From Lachnospiraceae bacterium (GTDB taxonomy: Bacteria > Bacillota > Clostridia > Lachnospirales > Lachnospiraceae), in assembly GCA_022790905.1 (NCBI GenBank), contig JAAVYC010000157.1, positions 1 through 5,306 on the forward strand: DNA of 5,306 nucleotides. The letters are read 5' to 3'. The notes under the pieces are model-generated. The model searched no databases, was not told the DNA's origin, and saw only the letters and a list, made by a program, of their open reading frames with translations. This document shows positions 1 through 5,306 of this stretch, one piece after another. Each line of letters starts with the position of its first letter. Position 1 is the stretch's first letter. Made by a program: the position numbers and the translations under genes.

Positions 1-590
1 GTAACCACAATCCCTGTAATATATGTAGGAATCACAAAGGTACTCTTCAAAGATGCGGATATGGAGTTTGCCTGTGTCAAATTTCCAATTCCAAAAGATG
101 CCACTACAGTGAAAAAGGCAAACAATCCGCCCAATGCCGCACCTATTTTTTTATTTCGAAATGCCTTTTTCATGGTATACATCGGTCCACCGGACATTTC
201 TCCTTTTACATTGACCTCACGATATTTTATCGCAAGCATGCATTCACTGAATTTAGAAGTCAGACCAAATGCCGCCGAGATCCACATCCACACAAGTGCT
301 CCTGGTCCGCCGGAAACCATTGCCGTCGCAACACCGACAATATTTCCTGTTCCGATCGTGGCGGCTAACGCCGTTGTCAATGCCGAAAACGGCGATACAT
401 CTCCCTCGCCTCTGCTCTTTGTTCTCGCCTCTTTGCTGAGGGTACTCTTAATGGCATATCCCAGATTTCTCCAGGGGCGAAAACCCAGGCGGAAAGTCAA
501 AAATATTCCGGTTCCCACCAATAGAACCAGCATAAACGGTCCCCAGACAAAATCATCTACTCTCTTTAATACCTCTGATAACAATTTCAC
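1..590 (-). CDS. Alanine:cation symporter (AGCS family), N-terminal part, cut by left edge
   Basis: Membrane carrier that imports alanine or glycine with Na+ or H+. The reverse strand reads 196 uninterrupted codons from GTG at 590 to the window edge, against about 450-480 residues for the family. Family hallmarks are clear: a first membrane helix around residues 17-36, then GDVSPFSALTTALAATIGTG (63-82), NIVGVATA (83-90), SGGPGALVWMW (93-103), SGGPMYTM (133-140) and FGIGNLTQANS (166-176). The start is ambiguous. GTG at 590 has a GAGGAG 11 bases upstream (607-602), while the in-frame TTG at 584, two codons later, has a second GAGGAG (597-592) at an ideal 7-base spacing. TAA at 614-612 closes the frame upstream. 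It begins 38 bases after the stop of the 836-codon gene, with no terminator seen between, so cotranscription is possible. The family call is firm; the exact substrate and coupling ion are inferred from the family. Confidence 0.93.
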   Translation of the reverse strand, partial: MKLLSEVLKRVDDFVWGPFMLVLLVGTGIFLTFRLGFRPWRNLGYAIKSTLSKEARTKSRGEGDVSPFSALTTALAATIGTGNIVGVATAMVSGGPGALVWMWISAAFGLTSKFSECMLAIKYREVNVKGEMSGGPMYTMKKAFRNKKIGAALGGLFAFFTVVASFGIGNLTQANSISASLKSTFVIPTYITGIVV

Positions 591-591
591 T

Positions 592-607
592 CTCCTCTTT
601 TCTCCTC
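592..607 (-). promoter_or_regulatory. Tandem ribosome binding sites before the symporter
   Basis: Two GAGGAG motifs lie in tandem on the reverse strand, at 607-602 and 597-592. The upstream copy is 11 bases from GTG 590. The downstream copy is 1 base from that GTG but 7 bases from TTG 584. By spacing alone TTG 584 is the better start; by codon preference GTG 590 is. Both give nearly the same protein. Confidence 0.6.
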
Positions 608-628
608 TATTTTAATCAACTTCTTCTA

Positions 629-3139
629 TTATTTTAAATAGACATAAAATACATTGCCTGCCTCCTCAAATACCGTATTCGCATCTTCCAATCCCTGTCT
701 GCTCACGCTTCCTGTCGTTGTATCATAAATGAATGCATTTGAGGCATCATATCCGGTAATCAGCACTGCCTCATCCGCGCTTCTCATTGCCAAAACCGGT
801 GTTCCGTTGCTCACATAATATAAAACCTGTTCTACTGTGCATCCGGTCAAATCCAAGACCTCGCATTCTTTCAAAGCCTCTTCCAGGACCTGTTTTGTGG
901 ATTCGCCTCCGCTCAAAAGTGGTCCTGTGTTCAAATTCAATCCTTCTTTTTTTAGAATCAAATTCAAACATTTTTCAACAGAGCTTTCCCCCTCTTCTTT
1001 CATTCCCGCCGCTATTAAGGATTCTCTAGAAGCCTGTTTCGTTCTCCTCCAGATATATTGCTGTTTTTCTCCCACAACAACCCCCATTTTGCTGTCCGCC
1101 GCGCGAATTGCCTCCCCCGGATCTTTAGAGCCAAGTATCACTTTTCCGGCCGCGTAGGCATAATATTGTCTCTGACTTGCAATCTTTAGCTCAATTTCTC
1201 TTGGTTTTTCATGGATAATCTCTTTGGAGACAATCCTCTTCATTCGGGATGTCTCTGGAGCTTTTGCCATCTCTATTTGAACCTGTGTCTGTTTTCTTTC
1301 CTGAGAAGTCGTCTGAATATCCATCTGTACGGCCTCCTCTTTTTCACTGTTTACTATCGTATCTTCCCCCGCTTCCTGATAAGTTCCCCCTGCGTTTTGA
1401 AGTCGGGTGAGATAAATTGTGTTTCCATCAATACGGACCTCTGAGATATAGTAACCCGATTTTTCATAAGTTTTTGCAACCTTATATTCATCTCCTGTAG
1501 ATACAATTTTCACCTGATACATTGGCAAAATCTGTTTTCCTGTTATGTCATTTGCCAGATCCGATTCCCTGGCTGCCCCATAGATAAAATCTTCTCCGAT
1601 AAAACCCAAGGCCTGAATCTTTTCCCCGGTCTCCGCTGTAATCTCATGGGTTTTCCCAGTCTCTAAATCCTCCAGTTTCAGACTTCCCTCTTGTTTCTCA
1701 TTTTTATATGCAATGTAGCGTCCGTTTCTAGAAACAGCATAATCTCCGCTCTGCAAATTCCCCATTTTTTCTGTGGCAGTGAGATTTTCTGAATCGATCT
1801 GATACAAAATCCCGCTTGCAATTAAAAAGAACTGTTTTTGATTGTTCTGATATGCCAATTCACCCAAATCCTCTTTCATCACCTGATATGATGTTGTGAC
1901 GGGAACAAACAATTCTTCTTCCACTGTATTCGTCACTGCGTCGTAATGGCAGGCGCTGATTCCTGTTTTTCCCTCGTGCAGCCCACGATTCATATAACCA
2001 TAAATGAGAAAATCCACACTTCCACTCTCATCTATGCTGACAATGCGAATATCGTGCTGATCATAATTCTCACGGCGATCCATCTCTTCTCCGTCTGAAC
2101 GAAAACTAAAGATTTTAATCATCTGATTAGTATTCCGATTATATCCCCACAAGTCTCCTTCCTGAACAAAGACAACGATATTTCCGTTTTCATTCGCCTC
2201 ATAATGAATAGTTTTGGAACGAATTCCAAGCTGAATATATTTCTCATAGACACTGTCTGTACTTCCCGTAAAAATTCGATTCATGGTGCGCTCATAATCC
2301 AACAAATACGTTCTAGCGCTGGTATAACGGACACGATAGTATTCTTCTACGTTGTAATACTCATTCTCTCCATGTTCCCCTTCCGACGAAATCAGATATC
2401 TTAACGTGATCACATTACATACATTATTAATTTCTTTCATAGATGGGATGGGCTCCGTAATTTTGCGGAACTTAAAATCAGCCCAGGTAACTTGTCTTAA
2501 TGGAGAGTGTATCGTTACTTTTTGGAGACCTGTGCCGCTTCCAGATGCATCTGGTTCCAAATAAGTTGCAAGCGTTCCCGCCGCTTCCTTATTCATAGCC
2601 GTGTCGTGAAAATTCATGACAAAATCCAGACTCTCTTCTATATAACTATCTACTGGCAAAGCCAGACGTGTATAATAATAGATCTCTTTTGTATTCTGCT
2701 TTAATTTTAAAATAAAAAGATATTCATTTCCCTCCTCGACAATATTTTGAATTTTAATGTCCGCTGTAATCTCATCTTCTTTCATCTCAAAATCTTGCAC
2801 CTCCGCCTCTGCCACAAGACGCTTGGTATCCATACTTCGAATCTCATAGGAAATCTCATCTACCTTATCCCCATACGTCTGAACCGAAACAGGCAGGATC
2901 CTATCTTTTTTTAATGGAGTAATGCTGTCTCTCATATATACGGCATCCATCTGCGATGTATGACCATATAGCTCATTCATTTGCTGATCGCCAAAAAACA
3001 GAGAAACAACCGGAAGGGATGCTTGTGCCATATTTCCCGTTGTATCTTTATTGGAATGACGATTCACTAGCCCAACGATGAGTATTGTCAATAGAAACGC
3101 ACCGATCAATGCAATTATTTTTATTTTTCCTTTCTGCAT
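629..3139 (-). CDS. Membrane-anchored protein with propeller-like middle and degenerate C39-peptidase-like C-terminal domain
   Basis: 836 residues, function unknown. Residues 6-26 form one hydrophobic helix after a short Lys-rich start (signal anchor), so the bulk is predicted to lie outside the membrane. Residues about 40-290 are a beta-rich region of no family I recognise. Residues about 300-580 show repeated strand patterns such as GNIVVFVQEGDLWGYNR (319-335) and RNGRYIAYKN (471-480), suggestive of a WD40/TolB-like propeller. Residues 583-655 are a charged Gln/Glu/Lys-rich linker. Residues about 655-836 resemble a C39-like papain fold: GTPVLAM (779-785), AVLITGYD (791-798) and FIYDTTTG (803-810). 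The Asp of the last motif is D806, but E790 stands where the catalytic His is expected, and no Cys occupies the usual nucleophile site (around IWRRTKQ, 696-702), so it is probably inactive. ATG 3139 has GGGAGGA at 3153-3147, 7 bases upstream. It is third in a likely operon after the phospholipase and the small protein. I recall similar Lachnospiraceae proteins annotated only as hypothetical. Confidence 0.9.
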   Translation of the reverse strand: MQKGKIKIIALIGAFLLTILIVGLVNRHSNKDTTGNMAQASLPVVSLFFGDQQMNELYGHTSQMDAVYMRDSITPLKKDRILPVSVQTYGDKVDEISYEIRSMDTKRLVAEAEVQDFEMKEDEITADIKIQNIVEEGNEYLFILKLKQNTKEIYYYTRLALPVDSYIEESLDFVMNFHDTAMNKEAAGTLATYLEPDASGSGTGLQKVTIHSPLRQVTWADFKFRKITEPIPSMKEINNVCNVITLRYLISSEGEHGENEYYNVEEYYRVRYTSARTYLLDYERTMNRIFTGSTDSVYEKYIQLGIRSKTIHYEANENGNIVVFVQEGDLWGYNRNTNQMIKIFSFRSDGEEMDRRENYDQHDIRIVSIDESGSVDFLIYGYMNRGLHEGKTGISACHYDAVTNTVEEELFVPVTTSYQVMKEDLGELAYQNNQKQFFLIASGILYQIDSENLTATEKMGNLQSGDYAVSRNGRYIAYKNEKQEGSLKLEDLETGKTHEITAETGEKIQALGFIGEDFIYGAARESDLANDITGKQILPMYQVKIVSTGDEYKVAKTYEKSGYYISEVRIDGNTIYLTRLQNAGGTYQEAGEDTIVNSEKEEAVQMDIQTTSQERKQTQVQIEMAKAPETSRMKRIVSKEIIHEKPREIELKIASQRQYYAYAAGKVILGSKDPGEAIRAADSKMGVVVGEKQQYIWRRTKQASRESLIAAGMKEEGESSVEKCLNLILKKEGLNLNTGPLLSGGESTKQVLEEALKECEVLDLTGCTVEQVLYYVSNGTPVLAMRSADEAVLITGYDASNAFIYDTTTGSVSRQGLEDANTVFEEAGNVFYVYLK
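632..1177 (-). other. C39-peptidase-like domain, catalytic Cys and His apparently lost
   Basis: This stretch codes for residues about 655-836 of the large anchored protein. The G-x-PV strand, the VLITGYD strand and the IYDTTTG turn follow the order of a C39-like cysteine peptidase, in which these surround the catalytic His and Asp. Here the His position is D789/E790 and the N-terminal nucleophile Cys is absent. The domain's Cys residues (C724, C759, C767) lie elsewhere, in contexts unlike a C39 active site. A binding or scaffolding role is inferred. The assignment is by eye and needs a profile or structure comparison. Confidence 0.5.
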
Positions 3140-3146
3140 AAGCTTG

Positions 3147-3153
3147 TCCTCCC
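3147..3153 (-). promoter_or_regulatory. Ribosome binding site of the 836-codon gene
   Basis: The reverse strand reads GGGAGGA 7 bases before ATG 3139-3137. This strong Shine-Dalgarno supports that start, which also places a hydrophobic anchor immediately after the Lys-rich N-terminus. Confidence 0.8.
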
Positions 3154-3163
3154 TTTTTGTTTA

Positions 3164-3187
3164 GCGGCGCGTCAAACGACGCACCGT
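3164..3187 (-). promoter_or_regulatory. Intercistronic RNA hairpin (9-bp stem, GUUU loop)
   Basis: In the minus-strand transcript CGGUGCGUC pairs with GACGCGCCG around a GUUU loop (3186-3165). This gives nine consecutive pairs including one G-U wobble. On the plus strand the same wobble becomes a C-A mismatch, so the structure is better in the minus-strand RNA. It sits between the small-protein stop (3211) and the Shine-Dalgarno of the large gene (3153-3147), leaving the latter free. The minus-strand RNA has no U-tract after the stem, so an ordinary terminator for these genes is unlikely. mRNA stabilisation, processing or partial attenuation between cistrons is possible. Read on the plus strand it is followed by TTTTT and could be a terminator for antisense transcription. 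Confidence 0.5.
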
Positions 3188-3210
3188 TTTTCTATTGTAT
3201 CTATGTCTTT

Positions 3211-3645
3211 TTACCACCAGCGATTGCAGCGGCGCCGTCTACAACGCCTTTTATACATTTCATTATATAGAAGCACCTCTATCAAGTTGGAAAGTCCATC
3301 CCCCCGAGATGATCTTTTTCGGTATTCACTGGCCTCAATATTGTCTTCTTTTTCCTCATCCTCTTGTATTTTATCCATAATATTCCTACATACAATTTGA
3401 AGCATCGTTCTATCTGGATATTCATCAAACATCAGACTTCCCTCATACTCCATACGGTCACATTCCTCATCTATATATTTCTGTATTCTCTTTGCCTCTT
3501 TTGGATAAAGCTCTTTCATCCTGTCTAAGTCTTTCTCATACTCCATCTCATTCAAGTAATTGCCCTGCATCTGTATCGGATACGGCATATAGAGCGGATG
3601 GTTCTGCTGCATGTAAAACCACGGTTCTTTATTATGATAATCCAT
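3211..3645 (-). CDS. Small conserved-looking protein with Cys/Arg-rich, Trp-Trp C-terminus; function unknown
   Basis: 144 residues, no recognised domain. Residues 9-30 are rich in aromatics, Met, Pro and Gln (PWFYMQQNHPLYMPYP). Residues 32-92 look helical and acidic, with the core YPKEAKRIQKYIDEECDRM (47-65) followed by LMFDEYPDR (71-79). A charged, probably disordered stretch (about 93-116) leads to a helix LIEVLLYNEMY (121-131) and a striking basic tail, KRRCRRRRCNRWW (132-144), with Cys135 and Cys140. It has no signal peptide or membrane helix. ATG 3645 has AGGAG (3657-3653) at 7 bases. It follows the phospholipase by 30 bases and precedes the anchored protein by 71, so it is likely cotranscribed. 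I recall Lachnospiraceae hypothetical proteins with the same DEYPDR core and Arg/Cys tail, but know no function. The tail could bind nucleic acid, acidic lipid or metal, and the aromatic N-terminus recalls some spore-coat proteins; both are speculation. Confidence 0.85.
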   Translation of the reverse strand: MDYHNKEPWFYMQQNHPLYMPYPIQMQGNYLNEMEYEKDLDRMKELYPKEAKRIQKYIDEECDRMEYEGSLMFDEYPDRTMLQIVCRNIMDKIQEDEEKEDNIEASEYRKRSSRGDGLSNLIEVLLYNEMYKRRCRRRRCNRWW

Positions 3646-3652
3646 GTGATTG

Positions 3653-3657
3653 CTCCT
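3653..3657 (-). promoter_or_regulatory. Ribosome binding site of the small Cys/Arg-tailed gene
   Basis: AGGAG on the reverse strand, 7 bases before ATG 3645-3643. It lies in the 30-base gap after the phospholipase stop codon, which fits translation from a shared transcript. Confidence 0.75.
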
Positions 3658-3675
3658 GGAGAAAATGTCTCTATA

Positions 3676-4809
3676 CTATATGCATATTTTTACAAAAAGT
3701 TCAGCCGCTAACTCCCTCCCTGTCCCGCTTTGAGGTAAAAAAGATTTTTTCTGACCAATTAATTCTATAAACTCTTCCATTGTATAGATTTTCTCTGACG
3801 AAATTCCAAGAAATTCTCCACAAATCTCCGCTCCGCGGATAAAATAATCCTCTTTTGTCAATTTCGCTCCCCGGGTCTGTTCTTCTATACTGTCACAGAC
3901 GCGCTGCAATTTACTCGGTTTTACAAACATTCCCAATGTCTCTTTTTGCTCAGAATCCAGTCTCAAGATTTTCGACAGGTAACGCCGAATTTGCTTTTCA
4001 TATTTCTTTAGACTCTCTTTTTCAAATGTATAAACAAATCCCTTCATCGCCCCAAACGATTTCATTGCATCCTGATAACCCAAAAAACTATTTGTGTTTA
4101 GCACTTCTCTCTCAAAATTTATAATTGCACCCAACGATTTTCTGGGATAGATGTAATGCACAAATGGTTTATTCAGATATTCTGGATGGCTGGGACTAGG
4201 ATTTAAGTCTACGGCAATTACTTCGTCTGCCCCCATTTTCAATGCCAAATCTATGGGAAGATTATCATAATAACACCCGTCCACATACGTCTTGTTTCCA
4301 ATTTTATGCATAGGAAAAAGAGGAAAAATCGCAGAGGAACACATGATATAGTCCTTTAACATCCCTTCCGGAATATGTTTGATCCGAAGTTCTAAAGGTT
4401 TTAATGGCGATACACGAACCGTCACAAGCCCAAAATCAATTCCGGATTTCCGAATTCTTTCTTCATCTATTAACTCTGTGATAAACGTCTTAAAAGGAGA
4501 GACATCAATGCCGCGGTTATGGACATATTTTTTTAAAAACGGCTTGAGTGTATCCCTTTGGTTATACATTCCCTCAACTGTATTTGTCAAATACATTCCA
4601 TCGCCCATAATTCTTTCCATCTCGATGGTCTCCCAAAGCGTCTTGGCATTCTCATAATCCCCGATCACCATCATGGCGCCATTAATGGCTCCGATCGAGG
4701 TTCCAGTTACAATCTGATAATCTATATCCAGTTCCCGCAGTGCCTGCCAGACTCCCAGCTCATAGGAACCCTTTGTTCCCCCGCCGCATAGCACAACCGC
4801 CCGTTTCAT
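3676..4809 (-). CDS. Patatin-like phospholipase family protein
   Basis: Predicted serine lipid acyl hydrolase, 377 residues, using a Ser-Asp dyad to cleave acyl esters of phospholipids or neutral lipids. The oxyanion-hole motif CGGGTKGSY is at residues 8-16. The nucleophile elbow GTSIG is at 36-40 (Ser38), and the following AINGA matches the family. The catalytic Asp is D177 in YVDGCYYDNLP (175-185), where most members have DGG or DGA and this one has DGC. The catalytic domain ends near residue 250. The remaining 125 or so residues are charged, mostly helical and of unknown role. No signal peptide or membrane helix is seen, so it is probably cytoplasmic or peripheral to the inner membrane face. 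ATG 4809 has AGGAGG (4821-4816) at 6 bases and an extended -10 element further up. It is first in the likely minus-strand operon, 30 bases before the small protein. Family call firm; substrate unknown. Confidence 0.95.
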   Translation of the reverse strand: MKRAVVLCGGGTKGSYELGVWQALRELDIDYQIVTGTSIGAINGAMMVIGDYENAKTLWETIEMERIMGDGMYLTNTVEGMYNQRDTLKPFLKKYVHNRGIDVSPFKTFITELIDEERIRKSGIDFGLVTVRVSPLKPLELRIKHIPEGMLKDYIMCSSAIFPLFPMHKIGNKTYVDGCYYDNLPIDLALKMGADEVIAVDLNPSPSHPEYLNKPFVHYIYPRKSLGAIINFEREVLNTNSFLGYQDAMKSFGAMKGFVYTFEKESLKKYEKQIRRYLSKILRLDSEQKETLGMFVKPSKLQRVCDSIEEQTRGAKLTKEDYFIRGAEICGEFLGISSEKIYTMEEFIELIGQKKSFLPQSGTGRELAAELFVKICI

Positions 4810-4815
4810 AGTTTC

Positions 4816-4821
4816 CCTCCT
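4816..4821 (-). promoter_or_regulatory. Ribosome binding site of the patatin-like gene
   Basis: AGGAGG on the reverse strand, 6 bases before ATG 4809-4807. It fixes the start so that the conserved GGGxKG motif falls at the very N-terminus, as is usual for the family. Confidence 0.8.
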
Positions 4822-4839
4822 TTTTACTCAATAGCAAGT

Positions 4840-4868
4840 ATCATATCACAAAATAGACACATAAAAGG
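4840..4868 (-). promoter_or_regulatory. Predicted extended -10 promoter for the patatin-led operon
   Basis: The reverse strand reads TGATATGAT at 4848-4840: a TGn extension followed by TATGAT, which matches the sigma-A -10 consensus at 5 of 6 bases. The -35 region (CCTTTT at 4868-4863, 17-base spacer) is poor, as is common when an extended -10 is present. Transcription would begin near 4833, giving a leader of about 24 bases to ATG 4809. Confidence 0.5.
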
Positions 4869-4978
4869 GCGATAATTGTCTGTAGCACTGATTGGCTGCT
4901 TTGTTCCGCTTTATTTTTTTATTCTAATACAACCCGTTTTAAAATACAACGCTTTTCCCTACCCCTCCTCTTTGAATC

Positions 4979-5007
4979 TTGCTTATTCCAGTGTTTTGTT
5001 TTAGAAT
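4979..5007 (+). promoter_or_regulatory. Predicted sigma-A promoter of the CsoR/RcnR-family gene
   Basis: TTGCTT (4979-4984) and TAGAAT (5002-5007) are separated by exactly 17 bases. The -10 matches consensus at 5 of 6 bases and the -35 keeps the key TTG. The start site would be near 5013-5015, about 24 bases before the ATG, within a perfect palindrome (5012-5021) that could be an operator. Confidence 0.55.
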
Positions 5008-5011
5008 AGAT

Positions 5012-5021
5012 AAAGTACTTT
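5012..5021. repeat. 10-bp perfect palindrome over the predicted start site of the regulator
   Basis: AAAGTACTTT is fully self-complementary and lies where transcription from the predicted promoter should begin. A site here would suit autorepression, but it lacks the G/C tract typical of described CsoR and RcnR operators, and a 10-bp palindrome can arise by chance in AT-rich DNA. Confidence 0.3.
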
Positions 5022-5025
5022 TACA

Positions 5026-5031
5026 GAGGAG
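5026..5031 (+). promoter_or_regulatory. Ribosome binding site of the CsoR/RcnR-family gene
   Basis: GAGGAG with a T-only 6-base spacer before ATG 5038-5040. It supports the long N-terminus that includes the His-rich segment, rather than a later Met such as Met38 or Met45. Confidence 0.8.
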
Positions 5032-5037
5032 TTTTTT

Positions 5038-5306
5038 ATGAAACACACGCAAAAAGAAACGAAAGAATCTGAATGTTTTCATGAAGCACATGGAAATTCT
5101 CACTCTCATGAGCATTCTCACACAAACACCAAAGCGGTATTAAATCGTATGTCCCGCGCAATCGGCCATATGGAGGCTGTAAAATCTATGATTGCGGAGG
5201 GACGCGACTGCAGCGAAGTATTAATTCAGATTGCTGCTGTTCGCTCTGCCATCAATAACATAGGGAAAATTATCCTGGAAGATCATATCCGCCACTGCGT
5301 CGTAGA
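5038..5306 (+). CDS. CsoR/RcnR-family metal-sensing transcriptional repressor with His-rich N-terminus, cut by right edge
   Basis: Cytosolic all-helical repressor (DUF156 family) that binds operator DNA in the apo form and lets go on binding a metal such as Cu(I) or Ni(II). 89 complete codons are visible, which is most of the protein. Residues 1-31 are polar, with Cys13 and a His cluster HGNSHSHEHSH (18-28). The conserved core starts at KAVLNRMSRAIGHMEAVKSM (32-51). The metal ligands are Cys58 (in GRDCSEVL), His83 and Cys87 (in EDHIRHCV), with spacings of 25 and 4 residues identical to those of M. tuberculosis CsoR (C36, H61, C65). An ungapped alignment places His26 at the RcnR His3 / InrS His21 position, giving an H-C-H-C set. 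The Cys87 position is His in RcnR. It is divergent from the patatin operon with its own promoter. Its usual target, a metal exporter or chaperone, is not in the window. Family certain; metal uncertain between copper and nickel. Confidence 0.93.
   Translation, partial: MKHTQKETKESECFHEAHGNSHSHEHSHTNTKAVLNRMSRAIGHMEAVKSMIAEGRDCSEVLIQIAAVRSAINNIGKIILEDHIRHCVV

Larger units (their letters stand above)
4810..5037. other. Divergent intergenic region between the patatin-like gene and the metal-sensor gene
   Basis: The 228 bases carry one promoter-like element facing each way and no convincing gene. The middle part (about 4870-4955) is AT-rich with T-runs and shows no hairpin followed by a U-tract on either strand. 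A pyrimidine-rich run including TACCCCTCC (4960-4968) lies just upstream of the plus-strand -35 element. Confidence 0.7.

Noticed and set aside
61..615. 184-codon open frame on the plus strand
   Set aside because: The opposite strand encodes a clear AGCS symporter with several family motifs across the same bases. The plus-strand translation is Pro/Ala/Thr-rich with no recognisable motif, as expected of an antisense shadow.
787..1157. Overlapping 80- and 106-codon plus-strand frames, and a 66-codon minus-strand frame at 771-971
   Set aside because: All lie inside the 836-codon gene in other frames, and their composition is dictated by it.
3164..3191. Intrinsic terminator on the plus strand (stem followed by TTTTT)
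   Set aside because: The T-run fits, but no plus-strand gene precedes it and the plus-strand stem has a C-A mismatch. It is kept as an intercistronic hairpin of the minus-strand transcript, with the terminator reading only a possibility.
3492..4791. Several plus-strand frames of 77-92 codons
   Set aside because: They are antisense to the small protein and the patatin-like gene, whose catalytic motifs and ribosome binding sites fix the coding strand.
4957..4969. C-rich tract as a CsoR/InrS operator
   Set aside because: Only one half resembles a C-tract. I found no matching G-tract at suitable spacing, so it is mentioned but not called as an operator.
4939..5121. 60-codon minus-strand frame over the divergent region
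   Set aside because: Its 5' half is antisense to the metal sensor's His-rich start, and it has a low-complexity Phe/Arg/Met translation with no family resemblance.

Overview
The window looks like chromosome of a low-to-mid GC Gram-positive anaerobe of the Clostridia, most probably Lachnospiraceae. The reasons are strong GGAGG-type ribosome binding sites, Bacillus/Clostridium-type promoter elements, and two proteins (836 aa and 144 aa) whose style I associate with gut Lachnospiraceae. The family assignment rests on recollection of similar proteins, not on a search.

Layout: four genes lie head to tail on the minus strand, read from right to left. They are a patatin-like phospholipase (4809-3676), a small Cys/Arg/Trp-tailed protein (3645-3211), an 836-residue membrane-anchored protein with a propeller-like middle and a degenerate C39-peptidase-like C-terminus (3139-629), and the N-terminal 196 residues of an alanine:cation symporter (590 to the left edge). 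Gaps are 30, 71 and 38 bases. None holds an obvious minus-strand terminator, so all four could be one transcript, although the symporter could also have its own promoter. The 71-base gap holds a stable hairpin that pairs better in the minus-strand RNA than in the plus-strand RNA.

On the right, a 228-base divergent intergenic region carries one promoter-like element facing each way. The plus-strand promoter drives a CsoR/RcnR-family metal-sensing repressor with a His-rich N-terminus, cut by the right edge at residue 89. Its Cys58-His83-Cys87 set, with His26 at the N-terminal ligand position, resembles the nickel sensor InrS as much as the copper sensor CsoR.

How the genes work together: the phospholipase, the small protein and the anchored pseudo-peptidase-like protein form the most interesting unit. 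It combines a lipid acyl hydrolase, a small basic-tailed partner of unknown role and a large extracytoplasmic protein. This suggests an envelope-related job, but nothing in the sequence proves a shared pathway. The symporter and the metal regulator are probably ordinary neighbours. I saw no mobile element, CRISPR array, tRNA or rRNA.
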